NCBI RefSeq assembly: GCF_030063335.1 | Contig: NZ_JASISW010000004.1 | Location: 124,001 to 188,000 of the forward strand | DNA from: Rhodococcus sp. G-MC3 | GTDB taxonomy: Bacteria > Actinomycetota > Actinomycetes > Mycobacteriales > Mycobacteriaceae | Direction of reading: 5' to 3' | DNA: 64,000 nucleotides | In this document: positions 26,701-41,700 of the stretch, one piece after another | How the letters are laid out: each line of letters begins with the position of its first letter | How positions within the stretch are numbered: position 1 is the stretch's first letter | Program-made: the position numbers and the translations under genes | The notes under the pieces: generated by a model | What the model was told of the DNA's origin: nothing | Databases searched by the model: none | What the model saw: only the letters and a program-made list of their open reading frames with translations

Positions 26701-29700
26701 CCTCGGTCGGCCCGTACAGGTTGACGAGCCGGGCGGTCGGCAGCAACTCGCCGAGGCGAGCAGCGGTGGCCGACGGCAATGCCTCGCCGGACGCGAACAC
26801 CCACCGCAGGCTCCGTGCGGAACCAGCCGACGGTTCGGAAGTGAACACCCCGAGCATCGACGGAACGAAGTGTGCAACGGATACGGACTCACGGCCGAAC
26901 AGTTGCGCAAGGTAGGCGGGATCGCGGTGACCGTCGGGCCTGGCGATCACCATGCGTGCGCCGACCTGCAGCGGCCAGAACAACTCCCAGACCGACACGT
27001 CGAACGTCACCGGAGTCTTCTGCACGACCACATCGGATGCGGTCAGCGCGTACTCGGCCTGCATCCACTCGAGTCGGTTCACGATGGCGCGGTGACTGAT
27101 GCTCACGCCCTTCGGCCGGCCGGTGGATCCGGATGTGAACAGCACGTACGCAGTGGTGTCCGCGGTCGGTGTGCCCGCCAATTCGGCTGCAGCGAGTGGT
27201 GTGTCCGAGAACCCGTCCAGTGCAATGTCGTCGATCGATACCAGCGGAGTGTCGCCGTTACCGACGAACGCGTCGGCGCCGGTGGACAACACCAGCACAG
27301 CGCCAGAGGTCTCGAGAATGTACTCGATGCGATCAGCCGGCTGCTCAGGATCGAGCGGCACGTAGGCACCACCGGCTTCGAGCACCGCGTAGATGCCGAC
27401 CAACAGATCGACCGAGCGGCGCATACCGACTGCAACAGCGGAGTCCGGGCCGACTCCGCGGCCAACGAGGTAGCGGGCCAACCGATTGACCCGAGCCGAG
27501 AAATCACGGTAGGTGATCGTCTGGTCTTCGAACGTCAGCGCCGGGGCGTCTGGCGTCCGTTGGACCTGGGCCGCGAAGGCATCGAGGAGCATTCGATCGT
27601 CCACGGGGTGGGCGGTCGCGTTTCGCTCCTCCACCAGCAGAGTGCGTTCGGCAACATCGAGAAGCTCGATGTCGCTCAACCGCCTGCCGGGGTTGCCGGC
27701 GGCAGCAACGAGTATGCGTTCGACTCGGGCGAGCATTGCTACGACGTGATCACGATCGAACAGATCCTCGAAGTACTTCAGCGTCAGTCGAATACGGTCG
27801 TTGGCGACGATCAAAAGCGTCAACGGGTAGTGCGTACTGTCGTTCGACTCGACCCCGGTGACAGCCATACCGTCGATGCCGGACGCCTGTGCCGCCAGTC
27901 CTGCCTCATCGACCGGGTACGACTCGAACACTGTAAGGGTGTCGAAGAGGTTCCCCACGCCCGCAGCGCGCTGAACCTCGGTCAGACCCAGGTAGTGGTG
28001 ATCCAGCAGATCTGCCTGTTCACCCTGAAGCCGAGTGAGAGCGGATTCGATGGTCTCGGCCTGGTCGAGTCGAACTCGGACCGGGATCGTGTTGATGAAA
28101 AGACCGACCATCGATTCGACGCCGGCGAGCCCGGCGGGTCTGCCCGAGACCGTTGCCCCGAACACGACATCGTCGCGACCGGTCGAAGCGGCGAGCAGAA
28201 TGCCCCACGCCGCCTGCACGAGGGTGTTGACGGTGACACCGAGACGGGCTCCCAATGCCGTGAGTGACTGAGTGAGTTCCGCGGACAGAACCTTCTCGAC
28301 CGCGCCCGAGCGCGAAGTGATCTCGCGGCCCGCCGACGCTTGATCCAGACTCGTCGGGGCCAGAATCGTCGGTTCGGGTGCGTCCTCGAGTGCACGAGCC
28401 CACACTCGCGCAGATTCTGCGTGGTCCTGACGATCGATCCACGACAAGAATGTCCGATACGACGCGACACGGGGCAGCGCCGAGGCATCACCGCGCACCG
28501 CGTAGAGCACGAGCAGATCCTTCATCAGCAGCGGCATTGACCAGCCGTCGACGAGGATGTGATGGTTGGCGAAAAGCAGTCTGAAGTCGCCGTCCGCGAG
28601 CTTCACCAACGTGAATCGCACGAGAGGCGCCTCGCCCGTGTCGAACTGAACCTCGTGCTCCCGGGCGCGGAGCTCCTCGTAGGCTGCCGTTCGCTCCCGG
28701 ACGGGGCGATCGGTCAAGTCGTGCTCGGACCAGGGCACCGAGACATCGTCGACCACTACCTGGACGGAAGAACCGTCCGCTGTGGTGACGAATGCCGTGC
28801 GGAGGTTGTCGTACCGGTTCAACAGAGCCTGCGCGGCACCGCGCAAGCGAGCAGCGTCCACCTCGCCGGTGAGGGTGAGCACCATCTGCATCGTGTACAC
28901 GTCGAGCGAGGGGCCCGCGAGCATGGCATGGAACAGCAGCCCCGACTGCAGAGGAGCGAGCGACCAGATATCGGCCGAGGACGGGTACTGCGTCTCGACC
29001 CTGTCGATATCGCTCTGCGTGAGCGAGACGAGCGGCACGTCGGACGGCGTCAGGCCACCGGTGGATCCGTCCGCCACGTAGACGGACAGCGCCGTGAGAG
29101 CTTCCACCCACAGCTCCGCCAGGTGTTGTACGGCAGGCTCGTCAAGTGCTCCGCGAGGAAACGCGAACGTCGCGGCAAGTTCCGAGTTCTCGCCCGACCC
29201 GCGGACGATCGCATTGATATCGACCGTCTTGTTGGCAGGCATGTCTGCGTCACCGACAACGGTGAGTTCGTCGAAATCGGCCGCGGGCAGCCAACCGTCG
29301 ATACCGTCGGGCACCTCCCCCGTCGTCTGACGACCCAGGTAGTTGAAGCTGATCTGACCGGACGAGAGCTGCGAGAGTTCTTCTGCCGTCGTGCGATTGA
29401 CGAAGCGCAGCAATCCGTAGCCCATTCCCTTGGCCGGGACGGCGAGTAGTTGCTCCTTCACCGCCTTGACGACCGAGGCGATAGCGGTGCCACTCCCGTC
29501 GAGCGCGGCTTCGGTGTCGATGCCTGCGAGATCGAGCCGTACCGGGAACAGACTGGTGAACCAGCCGACAGTGCGCGACAGGTCGGCGCCCGGTACGAGG
29601 GTCTCTTCCCTACCGTGTCCTTCGAGCTGAACGAGCGTCGCAGGTGCTTCGATCCCCTGCTGCGCACGCCAGCGTTCGACGGCGAGGGCGAGAGCCGCCA

Positions 29701-32700
29701 ACAAGCCGTCGTTCACTCCCCCGCGGAAGGCTTCGGGAACGGCGGTGAGCAGCGCGTGCGTCACTGCGGGCGGTATCACGACCGACACGCGATCGACCGT
29801 CGACTGCACGTCGACGTCCGGATCGAATGCCCGCGCGCCGAGGATCGGGTCCTCGGTGGCCGACACCGCACGCCACAGACCAAGTTCCTCGCGGCGCAGC
29901 TCGGAGTTGGATTCCTCCAGCAACGCATGCGCCCAGCGACGTTCGGATGTCACCACTTCGGGAAGTGACGGAGTGTTGCCCAGCGCGATCTGCGCCCACG
30001 CAGACACGAAGTCGGGGACCAGAATTCGCCAGGAGACGCCGTCGACAACAAGGTGGTGCGCGAGAACGACCAGTCGGCCCGACCTGTCGGGGCCGAAGTC
30101 GATCCAGACGAAACGCAGCATCCGGCCCGTACGCGGGTCGAGATGACTCATCGAATCGTCGACAACGGCAGACGCTGCCGCCAAGATGTCGTCTCGATCG
30201 AGTGCGGGGTCGATCTCGGCCCGATCCACCACGGCGTCGATCTCGACGGACCCGGGCTCGGAAATCTCGAGACCCCACCCCTCGTCGTCGTGCACGAGGG
30301 TTGCGCGCAGGCCGTCATGACGATCCACTACAGCGGAAATTGTGTCGACCACGCCGTTGCGCTCGATTCCAACGGGCAGTTCCAGGGTCACCGACTGGAC
30401 GAACCGAGAGAAGGACCCGCCGCGCTCGACCATCGACTGCGCGAACGGAGTCAACGGCATGCGGCCGATGCCTCCGCCCGGGAGTTCCTCGAGCACGGCC
30501 TGGCCGACAACGTCGTGTTCGGACGTCGCCACCGCAGCGAGCCGTGCAACCGTCTTCTGCTCGAACACGTCTCTCGGTGTGATGACGACACCGCGAGCCC
30601 GCGAGCGAGCTACGAGTTGGATGGACACGATACTGTCGCCGCCGAGAGCGAAGAACGAGTCGTCCGCTCCGACTCGTTCGAGTCCGAGAACGTCGGCGAA
30701 TACCTCACTGAGGACGAGCTCGACGTCGGTTTCTGCACTTCGGAATTCCGCGTCGCTCTCGAAGACCGGCTTCGGCAATGCCTTTCGATCCAGCTTGCCC
30801 GACGGGCCGAGAGGAAGTCCGTCCAGCACGAGGACGATGGCCGGCACCATGTACTCCGGCACCTTCGACGCCGTGGACGCCAGCAACGACTCGACCTCGA
30901 CGGACGAACCACCCGCGGGCACCACGTAGGCCACGAGTTGATCGTCGACCACGAGCACCACAGCCTGAGCCACGGACGTGTCGTCGACGAGGGCGGATTC
31001 GATCTCACCCAATTCGATGCGCAAACCGCGCAGCTTCACCTGGAAATCTGAACGCCCGATGTACTCGAGCTCGCCCGCCGAGGTCCAGCGAACGAGGTCA
31101 CCCGTTCGATAAAGCCTGCCGCCGGCAGCGTCGAACGGGTCCGCGACGAATCGGTCCGCCGTCAGGTCGGGCCTGCTGTGATACCCCCGAGCCAACTGCA
31201 CGCCCGCGAGGTAGAGCTCACCCACCATGCCGACCGACACCGACCTCATCCGGCCGTCCAGCACGTGCAGCCGGGTGTTGAAGACAGGTCGCCCGATCGG
31301 CACCGCGATGGAGTCCTCAGCCGAGAATTCATGGAAGGTGACGTCGACGGCAGCCTCGGTCGGCCCGTACAGGTTGACCAGCGCCACAGTCGGCAGCATG
31401 GCGATCGTTGCGCGCGCGGTCGACACCGGGAGCGCTTCGCCCGAGGCGAAGATCCACCGAAGCGAATCAGCGTGCACAGCTGTCGGTTCGGCAGCGAACA
31501 CGGCGAGCATCGACGGCACGAAGTGCGCCACCGACACATCCTCGCCGCGCATCAGTGAGGCGAGATACACCGGGTCGCGGTGGCCGTCGGGCTTGGCGAC
31601 GACCAATCGAGCACCGATCTGCAACGGCCAGAACAACTCCCAGACGGACACGTCGAATGTGACCGGAGTTTTCTGGACAACCACGTCGTCTGCACGGAGT
31701 TCGTACTGATCCTGCATCCACACCAGTCGGTTGACGATGGCGTGATGGCTGATTGCCACGCCCTTGGGGCGTCCGGTCGAACCGGATGTGAAGAGCACAT
31801 ACGCGACGTTGTTCGGCCGAAGAACATCCGCGCGATCGCCGTCGGTCACCGGAGCGTCCGAGAACGAGTCGAGCTCCATGGCGTCGAGCCGGGCAACCGT
31901 GACACCGTCGGCTGCGAAGCCGTCCCGGGTCGTGGTCAGTACCAGCGCCGCACCTGCGGTATCGAGGATGTACTGCACACGATCGGAAGGCTGATCCGGA
32001 TCGACGGGAACGTACCCGCCTCCGGCCTTGATCACGCCATACAGGCCGATCATCAGATCCAGCGAACGTCGCAGCGCCAGTGCCACCAAGGATTCCGGCC
32101 CGACACCGCGAGAGATGAGTGCGCGAGCCACACGATTCGCGCGGCGGTCGAACTCGGCGTAGGTCAGCGACTCACCCTCGAAAGTCAGCGCAATCGCATC
32201 GGGGCTCGCCTGCACCTGTGCGTCGAACATCGAAACGAGTGTCGCCGACGGGTCGACGTCGCGGGCGGTGTCGTTGACGCCCGCAAGGAGTGCACGCTCG
32301 CTCGGGTCGGACAAGTCGACGTCGCCGATGGCAAGAGTCGGTTCCCCGGCGAAGGCGTCGAAAATCCGCTGCAGTCTGCCGATCATGGCGGAAATGTCGG
32401 CGGCGTCGAACACATCGGTCAGGTACTTGAGCTTCAGGTGCACCCGAGTGTCGACTGCGATCAGCAGTGTCAGCGGGTAGTGCGTTGCATCTTCCAGCGC
32501 AACATCGGCGACCGACATGTCGTCTATGTTCTTCGCTTGCTCGGCAAGACCTGCCTCGTCGACGGGGTACGACTCGAACACCGTCAGTGTGTCGAACAGC
32601 GCACCGAGACCAGTGGCTCGCTGAATCTCGTTGAGCCCCAGGTAATGATGATCGAGCAGATCCGCCTGCTCGCCCTGCAGGCGCACGAGGGCCGTTTCGA

Positions 32701-35700
32701 TGGACTCGTGTCCATCGAAACGCACTCGCACCGGCAGGGTGTTGATGAACAGACCCACCATCGACTCGACGCCCGCAAGGCCGGCAGGACGGCCGGACAC
32801 GGTTGCGCCGAACACGACGTCGTCGCTTCCCGTCGAGCGCCCGAGGAGAAGACCCCACGCCGCTTGCACCATCGTGTTCAGGGTGACGCCGAGGCGTGCA
32901 CCCACCGACTGCAGCGATGACGAGAGGGCCGCGCTCAAATCGAGCGACAACTCGCCGGAGTCCGCGGAGACCGCGCGGTTCTGGTCGACGGAGGACAGCA
33001 TCGTTGGCTCTTCCACGCCGGCCAGCGCGTCGATCCACTTCCTTGTCGATGCCGACGCGTCCTGCTCAGCGACCCAGGCGAGGAAGGAGCGGTACGACCG
33101 TACGCGAGGCAATGGCGATGCATCACCGCGAAGTGCGTACAGCGCAAGCAGATCTCGCATGAGCAGCGGTGTCGACCAACCGTCGAGCAGCAGGTGGTGG
33201 CTGGAGACGAGAAAGCGATAGTCCGAATCCGAGATCTTGACGAGGGTGAACCGCATCAGCGGCGCCATCGTCAGATCGAAATGTTCACTCTTGTCGCGGG
33301 CACGGAGTTCTTCGAACGCGGCCTCGCGTACGTCGGCGTCGAGATCGGTCAGATCGACATCGCGCCACGGAACCTCGACGCGGCCGAGCACCAACTGCAC
33401 CGAGGTGCCGTCGGCGTTCTGCACGAACGCGGCGCGAAGGTTGTCGTACCGGTCGAGCAATGCCTGTGCGGCACCGCGCAATCGGTCACGATCCACGGTG
33501 CCGGTCAGCTTCAGCAGAACCCGCATCGTGTACACGTCGAGTGTCGCCTGTGAAATCAATGCGTGGAACAGCAACCCGGATTGCAACGGGGCGAGGGACC
33601 AGATATCGGCCACACCGTTCCCGGTGAATTCCGACTCCCACCCGTCGATGTCCCGCTGCGACACCTTTGCCAACGGAACATCGGAGGGTGTCAAGCCGCC
33701 TGCACTCTCGGCGGCAACGTGTTCGGTCAACGCGGTGAGCGCATCGGTCCACAGCTCGGCGAACTCGGCGACATCGCTCCGGGACAGGATCCCCTGAGGG
33801 AACGTGAAACTCGCGGTCAGGCGCGGTCCGTCGGCGGTGTCCACGACTGCAGAGTTGATGTCGACGGTCGCGTTGGCGGGCATATCGGCGTCGCCGGGTG
33901 CCCCGACGTCGGCCAACACCGCGGACGGGAACCACGCGCCGCCGGTGAGCTCCTCCGAGATCCCCTGAGTCGACACTCTTCCCAAGTAGTTGAAGCTCAG
34001 CTGCGGTGTGTTCGATGCCGCTTCGAGAATCTTCGCCGTCTCGCCGTTGAGGAAACGCAAAAGTCCGTACCCCATGCCCTTGTCGGGCACGGCGAGCAGT
34101 TGTTCCTTGATCGCTTTGACTGCCGATCCCATCGCGGGTCCCGCGGCGAATGCATCGCGTACATCGATGCCGCGCAGATCGAAGCGGACCGGGAACGCGC
34201 TAGTGAACCAGCCGACCGTTCGAGACAGATCGGCACCGGGAACCATGTCCTCCTCGCGGCCGTGGCCTTCGAGTTTGACGAGCGCCTCGGCGAACTCCAC
34301 ACCACGACGGGCGCGCCAGCGGGTTAACGCCAAGGTCAGTGCAGCGAGAAGTCCGTCGTTCACACCCCCGTTGAAGGCTCCGGGAACCCCGGTGAGCAAC
34401 GAGTCGGTGATTGCCTCGGACAACTCGATATCGACTCGATCGGTAGTCGACAACGTATCGACGCGCGCATCGAACGGCCGCGAACCCAGCTGCGGATCGC
34501 TGCCGGCGAGTGCTTCGGTCCACCAGGTGACCTCGGCTTCGCGCGGACCATCATGCGCGGCGTCGACGAGTCCATGCGCCCACCGGCGCATCGAGGTTCC
34601 GATCGCCGGCAGCGCGATTGCCTGCTCGGCGGCACCTTGACCCCAGGCGATCGCAAGGTCGGGGAGAAGAATTCTCCACGACACACCGTCGACGACGAAG
34701 TGATGCGCCACGACGAGCAGAATGCCGGGCCTCGTTGCATCGGACTCTCGGGCAGCAGTGCCCGGGGTGTCACGCTCGAAATCGAACCAGAGAACCTCGA
34801 GCATCCTGCCAGTTTCCGGATCGAGACGCCCCTTGGCCGAGTCCAACTCGCGTTCCGCGCGAGCTCGTAGCTCTGCGTCGCCGATCGTGCGTTCCAGCGG
34901 AATGCGACGCAGCATTCCGTCGACGTCGGCCGTTCCGACCGCGCGAACGTGAACCGTCCACTCGCCGCCCTCGGCACGCTCGACCACGGACCTCAGCATG
35001 TCGTGGTGATCCACCACGGCGCCGATGGTCCGCGTGAGCAGACCGTGGTCGATCCCGGTGGGCAACACGACCGCAACGGACTGAGCGAACCGTCCGAACC
35101 CGCCAGGACCGTCGACGATCGACTTCATGATCGGAGTGAGAGCAAGCGGTCCGATGCCACCACCGGTCAGCTCCTCGAGCACCTCACGCTCCACGGTCTC
35201 ACCGAGCACGGTGGCGACCTCGGCCAGGCTCGCAACCGACTTGCGCTCGAAGACGTCACGAGGCGTGAACGAAATGCCTCGAGCACGCGCCCGCGAGACC
35301 AACTGAATGGACACGATGCTGTCGCCACCGAGCGCGAAGAACGACTCGTCGACGCTGACGCGCTCGGTGTTCAAGACGTCGGCGAACACCTCGGCGATGA
35401 TCGTCTCGATCTCGTTGCTCGCGCCACGGAACTCCTGCTCGTGGAACACCGGTTCCGGCAATGCCGCACGGTCGAGCTTTCCGACCGGCGTGAGCGGTAC
35501 CGAATCCAGCACGATGATCGACGCCGGAACCATGTGGCTCGGAAGGGACCCTGCGAGAAATTCCTGCAGCTGCTCGACATCGACGACGCCGCCCTTGACC
35601 GGAAGTACGTATGCAACCAGACCTGTGACGCCACTGGGCAGTTCACGACCCAGCGTTGCCGCATACGACACGCTCTCGTGCTGCACGAGGGCAGCATCGA

Positions 35701-38700
35701 TCTCGCCGAGTTCGACACGGAAACCACGTACCTTGATCTGGAAGTCCGAGCGCCCGACGTATTCGATGTTCACTGCTGCCGGATCGGACGAGACAGCATC
35801 GGATCCGAATGTCCACCGCACGACATCGCCGGTCCGGTACATCCGGGAACCGGGCGCACCGAATGGATTCGACACGAACCGCGACGCCGTCAAGTCTTCC
35901 CTGGCGTGATAACCCCGGGCCAGCGCGCCCCCCGCAAGATAGAGCTCTCCTGCCGCACCGACGGGCACCGGGTTGAGGCGGCCGTCGAGAACGAGTGCGG
36001 ACATTCCGTGAATCGGCCGACCGACGGTGATCGGCTTGCCGGGCCGCAGCTCGGCAAAGGTCGAAATGATCGTCGTCTCGGTCGGCCCGTAGCCGTTGAA
36101 GTACCTACGCCCTTCCGCCCAGCGAGCGAGCAGGTCCGGCGTGGTCACGTCTCCGCCGACAGATGCGACCCTCAGCGAATCCACACCCGACGGATCCATC
36201 GTCCCGAGAACTGCCGGGGTAATGATCGTGTGACTGACCTGCTCGGTCTTCAGCAACTCAGCGAGATCCTCGCCGCCGATGATCGACGCGGGCACCACGA
36301 CGAGGGTCGCACCCTCCGAGAACGCCGCCATCCATTCCAGCACCGACGGGTCGAAACTCGGCGAACAGATATGAAGGAAGCGCGAACTGGAATCCAGATG
36401 ATAGAGATCGGTTGCCGCATCGAGCACGCCGCCGAGCCCAGCGTGTGTGACGACGACGCCCTTGGGCATACCCGTCGATCCCGACGTGTAGATCATGTAG
36501 GCGGCGTGGTCGATCGCCAGGGCGGAGGTTCTGTCGGCATCGGTGACGGGTACGTCGGACTGGCCCATCACGAACGCGTCGAAGTCAGGATCGTCGATCG
36601 ACAACCATTCCGTCGTGTTCGGGAGTTCGTCCACATACCGAGTCGAAGTGATCCCGAACAGTGCCCCGGAGTCGCCGAGCATGTGTTCGACACGGCCGGG
36701 AGGGTAGGTCGGATCGACGGGCAGATGTGCCGCACCCGATTTCGCGACCGCCCAGACGGCAAGCACCATCTCGTAGGAACGAGGGAACGCCAGCGCAACG
36801 ATGCGCTCGGGTCCCGCGCCTCGTTCGATCAGCGCGCGCGCCATCCGCGTGGAGGTCGTGTCGAGCTCGCGATACGAAATGGAACGACCGTCGGCGCGCA
36901 CCGCAATGCCGTCCGGACTGATGCCGACTCCGCGCTGGAAGATCTCGGCCAGTGTGCCGCCGTGCGTGACGTCGTCGCCGTGCACGTGCGTCAACCGGTC
37001 GTACTCGTCGTCCTCGAGGATGATGAGATCGCCGACGGGACGATCAGGGGCCTCGACGGCGCCACGCAGGATCCGAACGAATCGGCGCGCGAAGACCTCG
37101 ACGGTATCGGCGTCGAACAGTGCAGTGGCGTAGGTGAACTCGGCTGAGATGCCGGTATGCGCACCGGTCTGATCGGTGTGCTCGCTGAGCAGCAACGACA
37201 GGTCGAACTTCGCCACGTCGACATCGAAGTCGACGGCGCTGATCTTCAGTCCCGGCAGTTCGAAACTGGTCTCGGGAAGGTTTTGGAACGACAGCGCGAC
37301 CTGGAACAGCGGATGCCGAGCGGTGGACCGTTCCGGGTTCAGAATCTCGACCAACCGCTCGAACGGCACATCGGCATGACCGAAGGCCTTGAGATCGTTT
37401 TCACGATTCTGCTCGAGCAGATCGGCGAACCCTGCGCCGCCGTCGACATCCGAACGCAGCACGAGCGTGTTGACGAACATGCCGATCACGTCATCGAGTT
37501 CGGCCTCGCCGCGGCCTGCGATCGGTGTACCGATCGCGATGTCGGCGGTACCCGACAACCGAGCCAACAACACTGCGAGTGCCGAATGAACCACCATGAA
37601 CAGTGTGGTTCCGGTTTGTCGAGCCAACCCGACCAGATCCCGATGAAGCTCGGGGTCGATCCGGAATCGGGTGGTCCCACCGTCGAAGGACTGTACGACC
37701 GGCCGCGGACGATCGAACGGAAGGACCAGTTCCTCGGGCAATCCCGCCAGGGTGGTCTTCCAGAACGCCGCCTGCAGAGAGATGAGCGAACTCGGATCCT
37801 TCTCGTCGCCGAGAACCTCACGCTGCCACAGCGTGTAGTCGGCGTACTGGACCGGTAACGGCGCCCAGCCGGGGGCTTCTCCGACCGTCCTGGCTGCATA
37901 CGCCACCATCACGTCGCGCGTCAGCGGTCCCATCGACCATCCGTCCGCACTGATGTGATGCGCCACGAACACAAGCACGTAGTCCTCGCCGGACAGCTCG
38001 AACAGCACGGCGTGCAACGGCACCTCGGTGGTGACGTCGAATCCTGTCGACACGATCGAGAAGATCCGTGCGAGAAGTTCGTCCTCACGCACGGAGACCG
38101 GCGACAACACCGGAACTGCCGACGCCGTCGACAGAACCACCTGTGCCGCAACACCATCGGTCTCGGGGTATACGGTGCGGAGCGACTCGTGCCGCTCCAG
38201 CACATCGCCGATCGCAGCCTGCAGCGCCGAGACATCGAGACGGCCGGACAGCCTTATGGCGACGGGGAGGTTGTTCACCGCCGACTCGGTGTCGAAACGG
38301 TTGAGGAACCACATTCGCTGCTGGGCAAGCGAGAGTGGTACTCGGTCCGGTCGCGTACGGGCGACCAACGGGACACGGCCCCCACCGACGTGCGATTCCG
38401 CTCGGGCAGCCAAACCTTCGACAGTGGACGCTTCGAACAGGACTCGCACCGGAACACGTGCTCCCAGCGCTGCGCCCACCCGAGAGACGACCTGAGTCGC
38501 GATCAGAGAGTTGCCCCCCAGTTCGAAGAAGTCGTCGTCGAGCCCGACGCGGGGCGCACCCAGTACGTCGGCGAACACTCCAGCCACGATTTCTTCCACC
38601 GGAGTACGAGGCGCGCGGAAGGCGCGAGACTCGAACACCGGATCTGGCAAAGCATTTCGGTCGAGCTTGCCCGAACCGCCGAGTGGTAGCTCATCGAGCA

Positions 38701-41700
38701 CCACGAACGTCGACGGCACCATGTAGGTCGGCAGAAGTGTCGATACCGCGTTCTGCAGCGCACCGGTGTCCACCGAACCGCCCGCCGCGGGAACGACGTA
38801 CCCGACGAGTTGATCCGAACGCACCAGCACCACAGCCTGAGCCACCGAGACGTGACCGAGCAGTGCGGTCTCGATCTCACCCAACTCGATTCGCAAGCCG
38901 CGCAGCTTGACCTGGAAGTCCGTACGACCCAGATACTCCAGTTCGCCCGAAGCCGACCACCGCACGAGGTCTCCGGTTCGGTACATCCGCGCACCGTCGT
39001 CGAACAGGGACGCCACGAACCTGTCGGCAGTGAGGTCGGCGCGACCGAAGTAGGCACGCGCCACCTGTGTACCCGCAAGATACAACTCTCCTGCAACACC
39101 GATGGGAACGGGACGCAGTCGCGAATCCAGCACCAGCACACGCGCATTCCATACCGGCGAACCCATCGGGGCGGATGCACCGGGCACCCGCCACCCGGCC
39201 ACACCGGCGACCGGACGAGCCGTCGCATGCACTGCGAATTCTGTCGGGCCGTACAAGTTGTGGATACCGGCACCGGGCAATGCAGCTGCGGCCGTGTTCA
39301 CGACCGAGACCGGTAGCGCTTCTCCCGCCACCAACACCGTGCGAAGGGAGGAGCAACCCCCGACGCCGATCGCCGACACGAAAGCCGACAACACCGAGGG
39401 CACGAAGGACGTCGCCGTCACGCCTTCGGATTCGACAACCGACACGAGGTACCCCGGATCACGGTGGCCATCGGGCTCCGCGACCACCAATCGGGCCCCA
39501 ACGGCCAACGCACCGAACAGTTCCCACACCGACACGTCGAATGTGAACGGGGTCTTCTGAAGAACGACGTCATCGACATCGACACCGTATTCCGCAACAA
39601 GCCAGCGCACCTGGTTGACGACCGAGACGTGCGAGACGGCAACGCCCTTCGGACGGCCCGTGGAACCGGAGGTGAAGATCACGTACGCGACATTGCCGGA
39701 ACGCAGCGGAGAGATGCGATCGGCGTCGGACAACAAGCGAGGAGACACCGAGTCGAGATCGAGACGGTCGACGTCCATCGTCTTCGCAGTGGTCGGCGCA
39801 TCGAAGGACTCGCGCGCTGTCGTGAGGACCACCACGGGTGCGGCAACCTCGAGAATGTACTTGTTGCGTTCGACGGGCTGATCGGGATCGACCGGAACGT
39901 AGCCGGCGCCGGAACGAAGAACAGCGTACAGCGAGACGATCATGTCGAGCGAGCGGCGCATGGCCACCGCGACGAGTAGATCAGGGCCGACCCCTTCGCC
40001 GACGAGTACGCGCGCCAGACGATTGATCCGTGCATCGAGGTCAAGGTAGGTGACAGGCTCACCATCGAACACGACTGCCACCGCGTCGGGACGCGCCGCC
40101 ACCTGGGCATCGAAAGCGTCGAGCAGCGTAGCTTCGGTGTCCAGAACGTGCTCGGTGTTGTTCCAGGACTTCAGGATCAGACCGCGCTCGACAGCATCAT
40201 AGATTTCGATGTCACCGACCTTCACGGTCGAGTCCCCGATGACGGCGTCCAGCACGAACAGGAATCGATCGGCGAACGATGCCACCGTCGTCTCGTCGAA
40301 CAAATCTGTCGCGTAGGTGAATTCGGCAGACAATCCATCCGCCTGCCCACCGGAGGTGAGTCGTTCCGTCAACGTCAGCTGCAGATCGAACTTGGCCACG
40401 GCCACATCGAGGTCGACGCTGTCGATGCTGAGCGCAGGCAGATCGAGATGGGTCGGACCGAGGTTCTCGAAGGAGAGCATCACCTGGAACAACGGATGCC
40501 TGGCGGTCGAACGCGATGGATTGAGCACCTCGACGAGCCGCTCGAACGGAATGTCGGAGTGCGCGAACGCGCCGAGCGCGGCCTCGCGTGCATGCGCCAG
40601 TTGGTCGTTGAACGTCTCGTGCCCGTCCACCTCGGTGCGCAATACCAGTGTGTTGACGAACATGCCGACGACGTCGTCGAGCGCTTGTTCCCCTCGTCCC
40701 GCGACGGGAGTACCGATTGCGATGTCGTCGCTGCCCGACAGACGCGACAACAAGACTGCGAGAGCAGCGTGAATCACCATGAACAGCGACGCGTTTCGCT
40801 CTCGGCCGAGGTCGAGAAGCCCTTGGTGGATCCGACGGTCGATCTCGAACTCGACCGTGTCGCCGCCGAACGACTGCCGCGCGGGTCGATGCCGATCGGT
40901 CGGCAAGTCCAGTTGGTCCGGGAGACCCGCGAGTGCGTTCTTCCAGTACGCGACCTGCTCCGAGATCAGCGAAGTCTCGTCGTCCTCGGAACCGAGAGTC
41001 GCGCGCTGCCAGAGTGTGTAGTCGGCGTACTGCACGGGCAGGGGAACCCAGTCGGGCGACTCCCACTGGGTTCGAGCCGCATAGGCGACCATGATGTCGC
41101 GGGCCAACGGCCCCATCGACCATCCATCGGCCGAGATGTGATGGACGACCATCGTCAATACGTGTTCGGTCGCTGCGATCTCGAACAGTTGCGCCCGAAC
41201 GGGCACGTCGGCGGTCACGTCGAACCCGGTGGATGCGAGTTCAGCGATGGCCTTCTGCAGTTCCCCGACCGTGGTGTCGACCGGCATCAGGTTGGGCACG
41301 ATCTGAGCCGCGTCCTGCACCACCTGGTGCGGCCCATCCGCCGAATCCGGGAACACGGTCCGCAGCGACTCGTGCCGATCGATGACGTCCATGATGGCAA
41401 CTTGCAGTGCAGGCACATCGAGTACGCCGGACAGTCGAAGTGCGATCGGCAGATTGTACGTCGCCGATTCGGTATCGAAACGGTTGAGGAACCACATGCG
41501 CTGCTGCGAAAGGGACAGCGGAATCCGCTCCGGTCGAACACTTCTGGACAAAGCTATGCGCGCTCCGCGGCCTGCGGCCTGCTCGGCTCTGATTGCCAGT
41601 TGTGCAACTGTCGGCGACTCGAAGATGGCGCGCACCGGCACCTGAGCATCGAGAGCGGCACCGAGCCGCGCGACAACCTGCGTGGCGATCAGCGAATTTC

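Noticed and set aside
24797-28267. Open frame of 1,156 codons on the plus strand inside NRPS-A, and dozens of shorter ones in the NRPS genes
   Set aside because: They lie opposite conserved NRPS domains, have no recognisable motifs, and are rich in Arg, His, Gln and Asp, as expected of the complement of GC-rich coding DNA.
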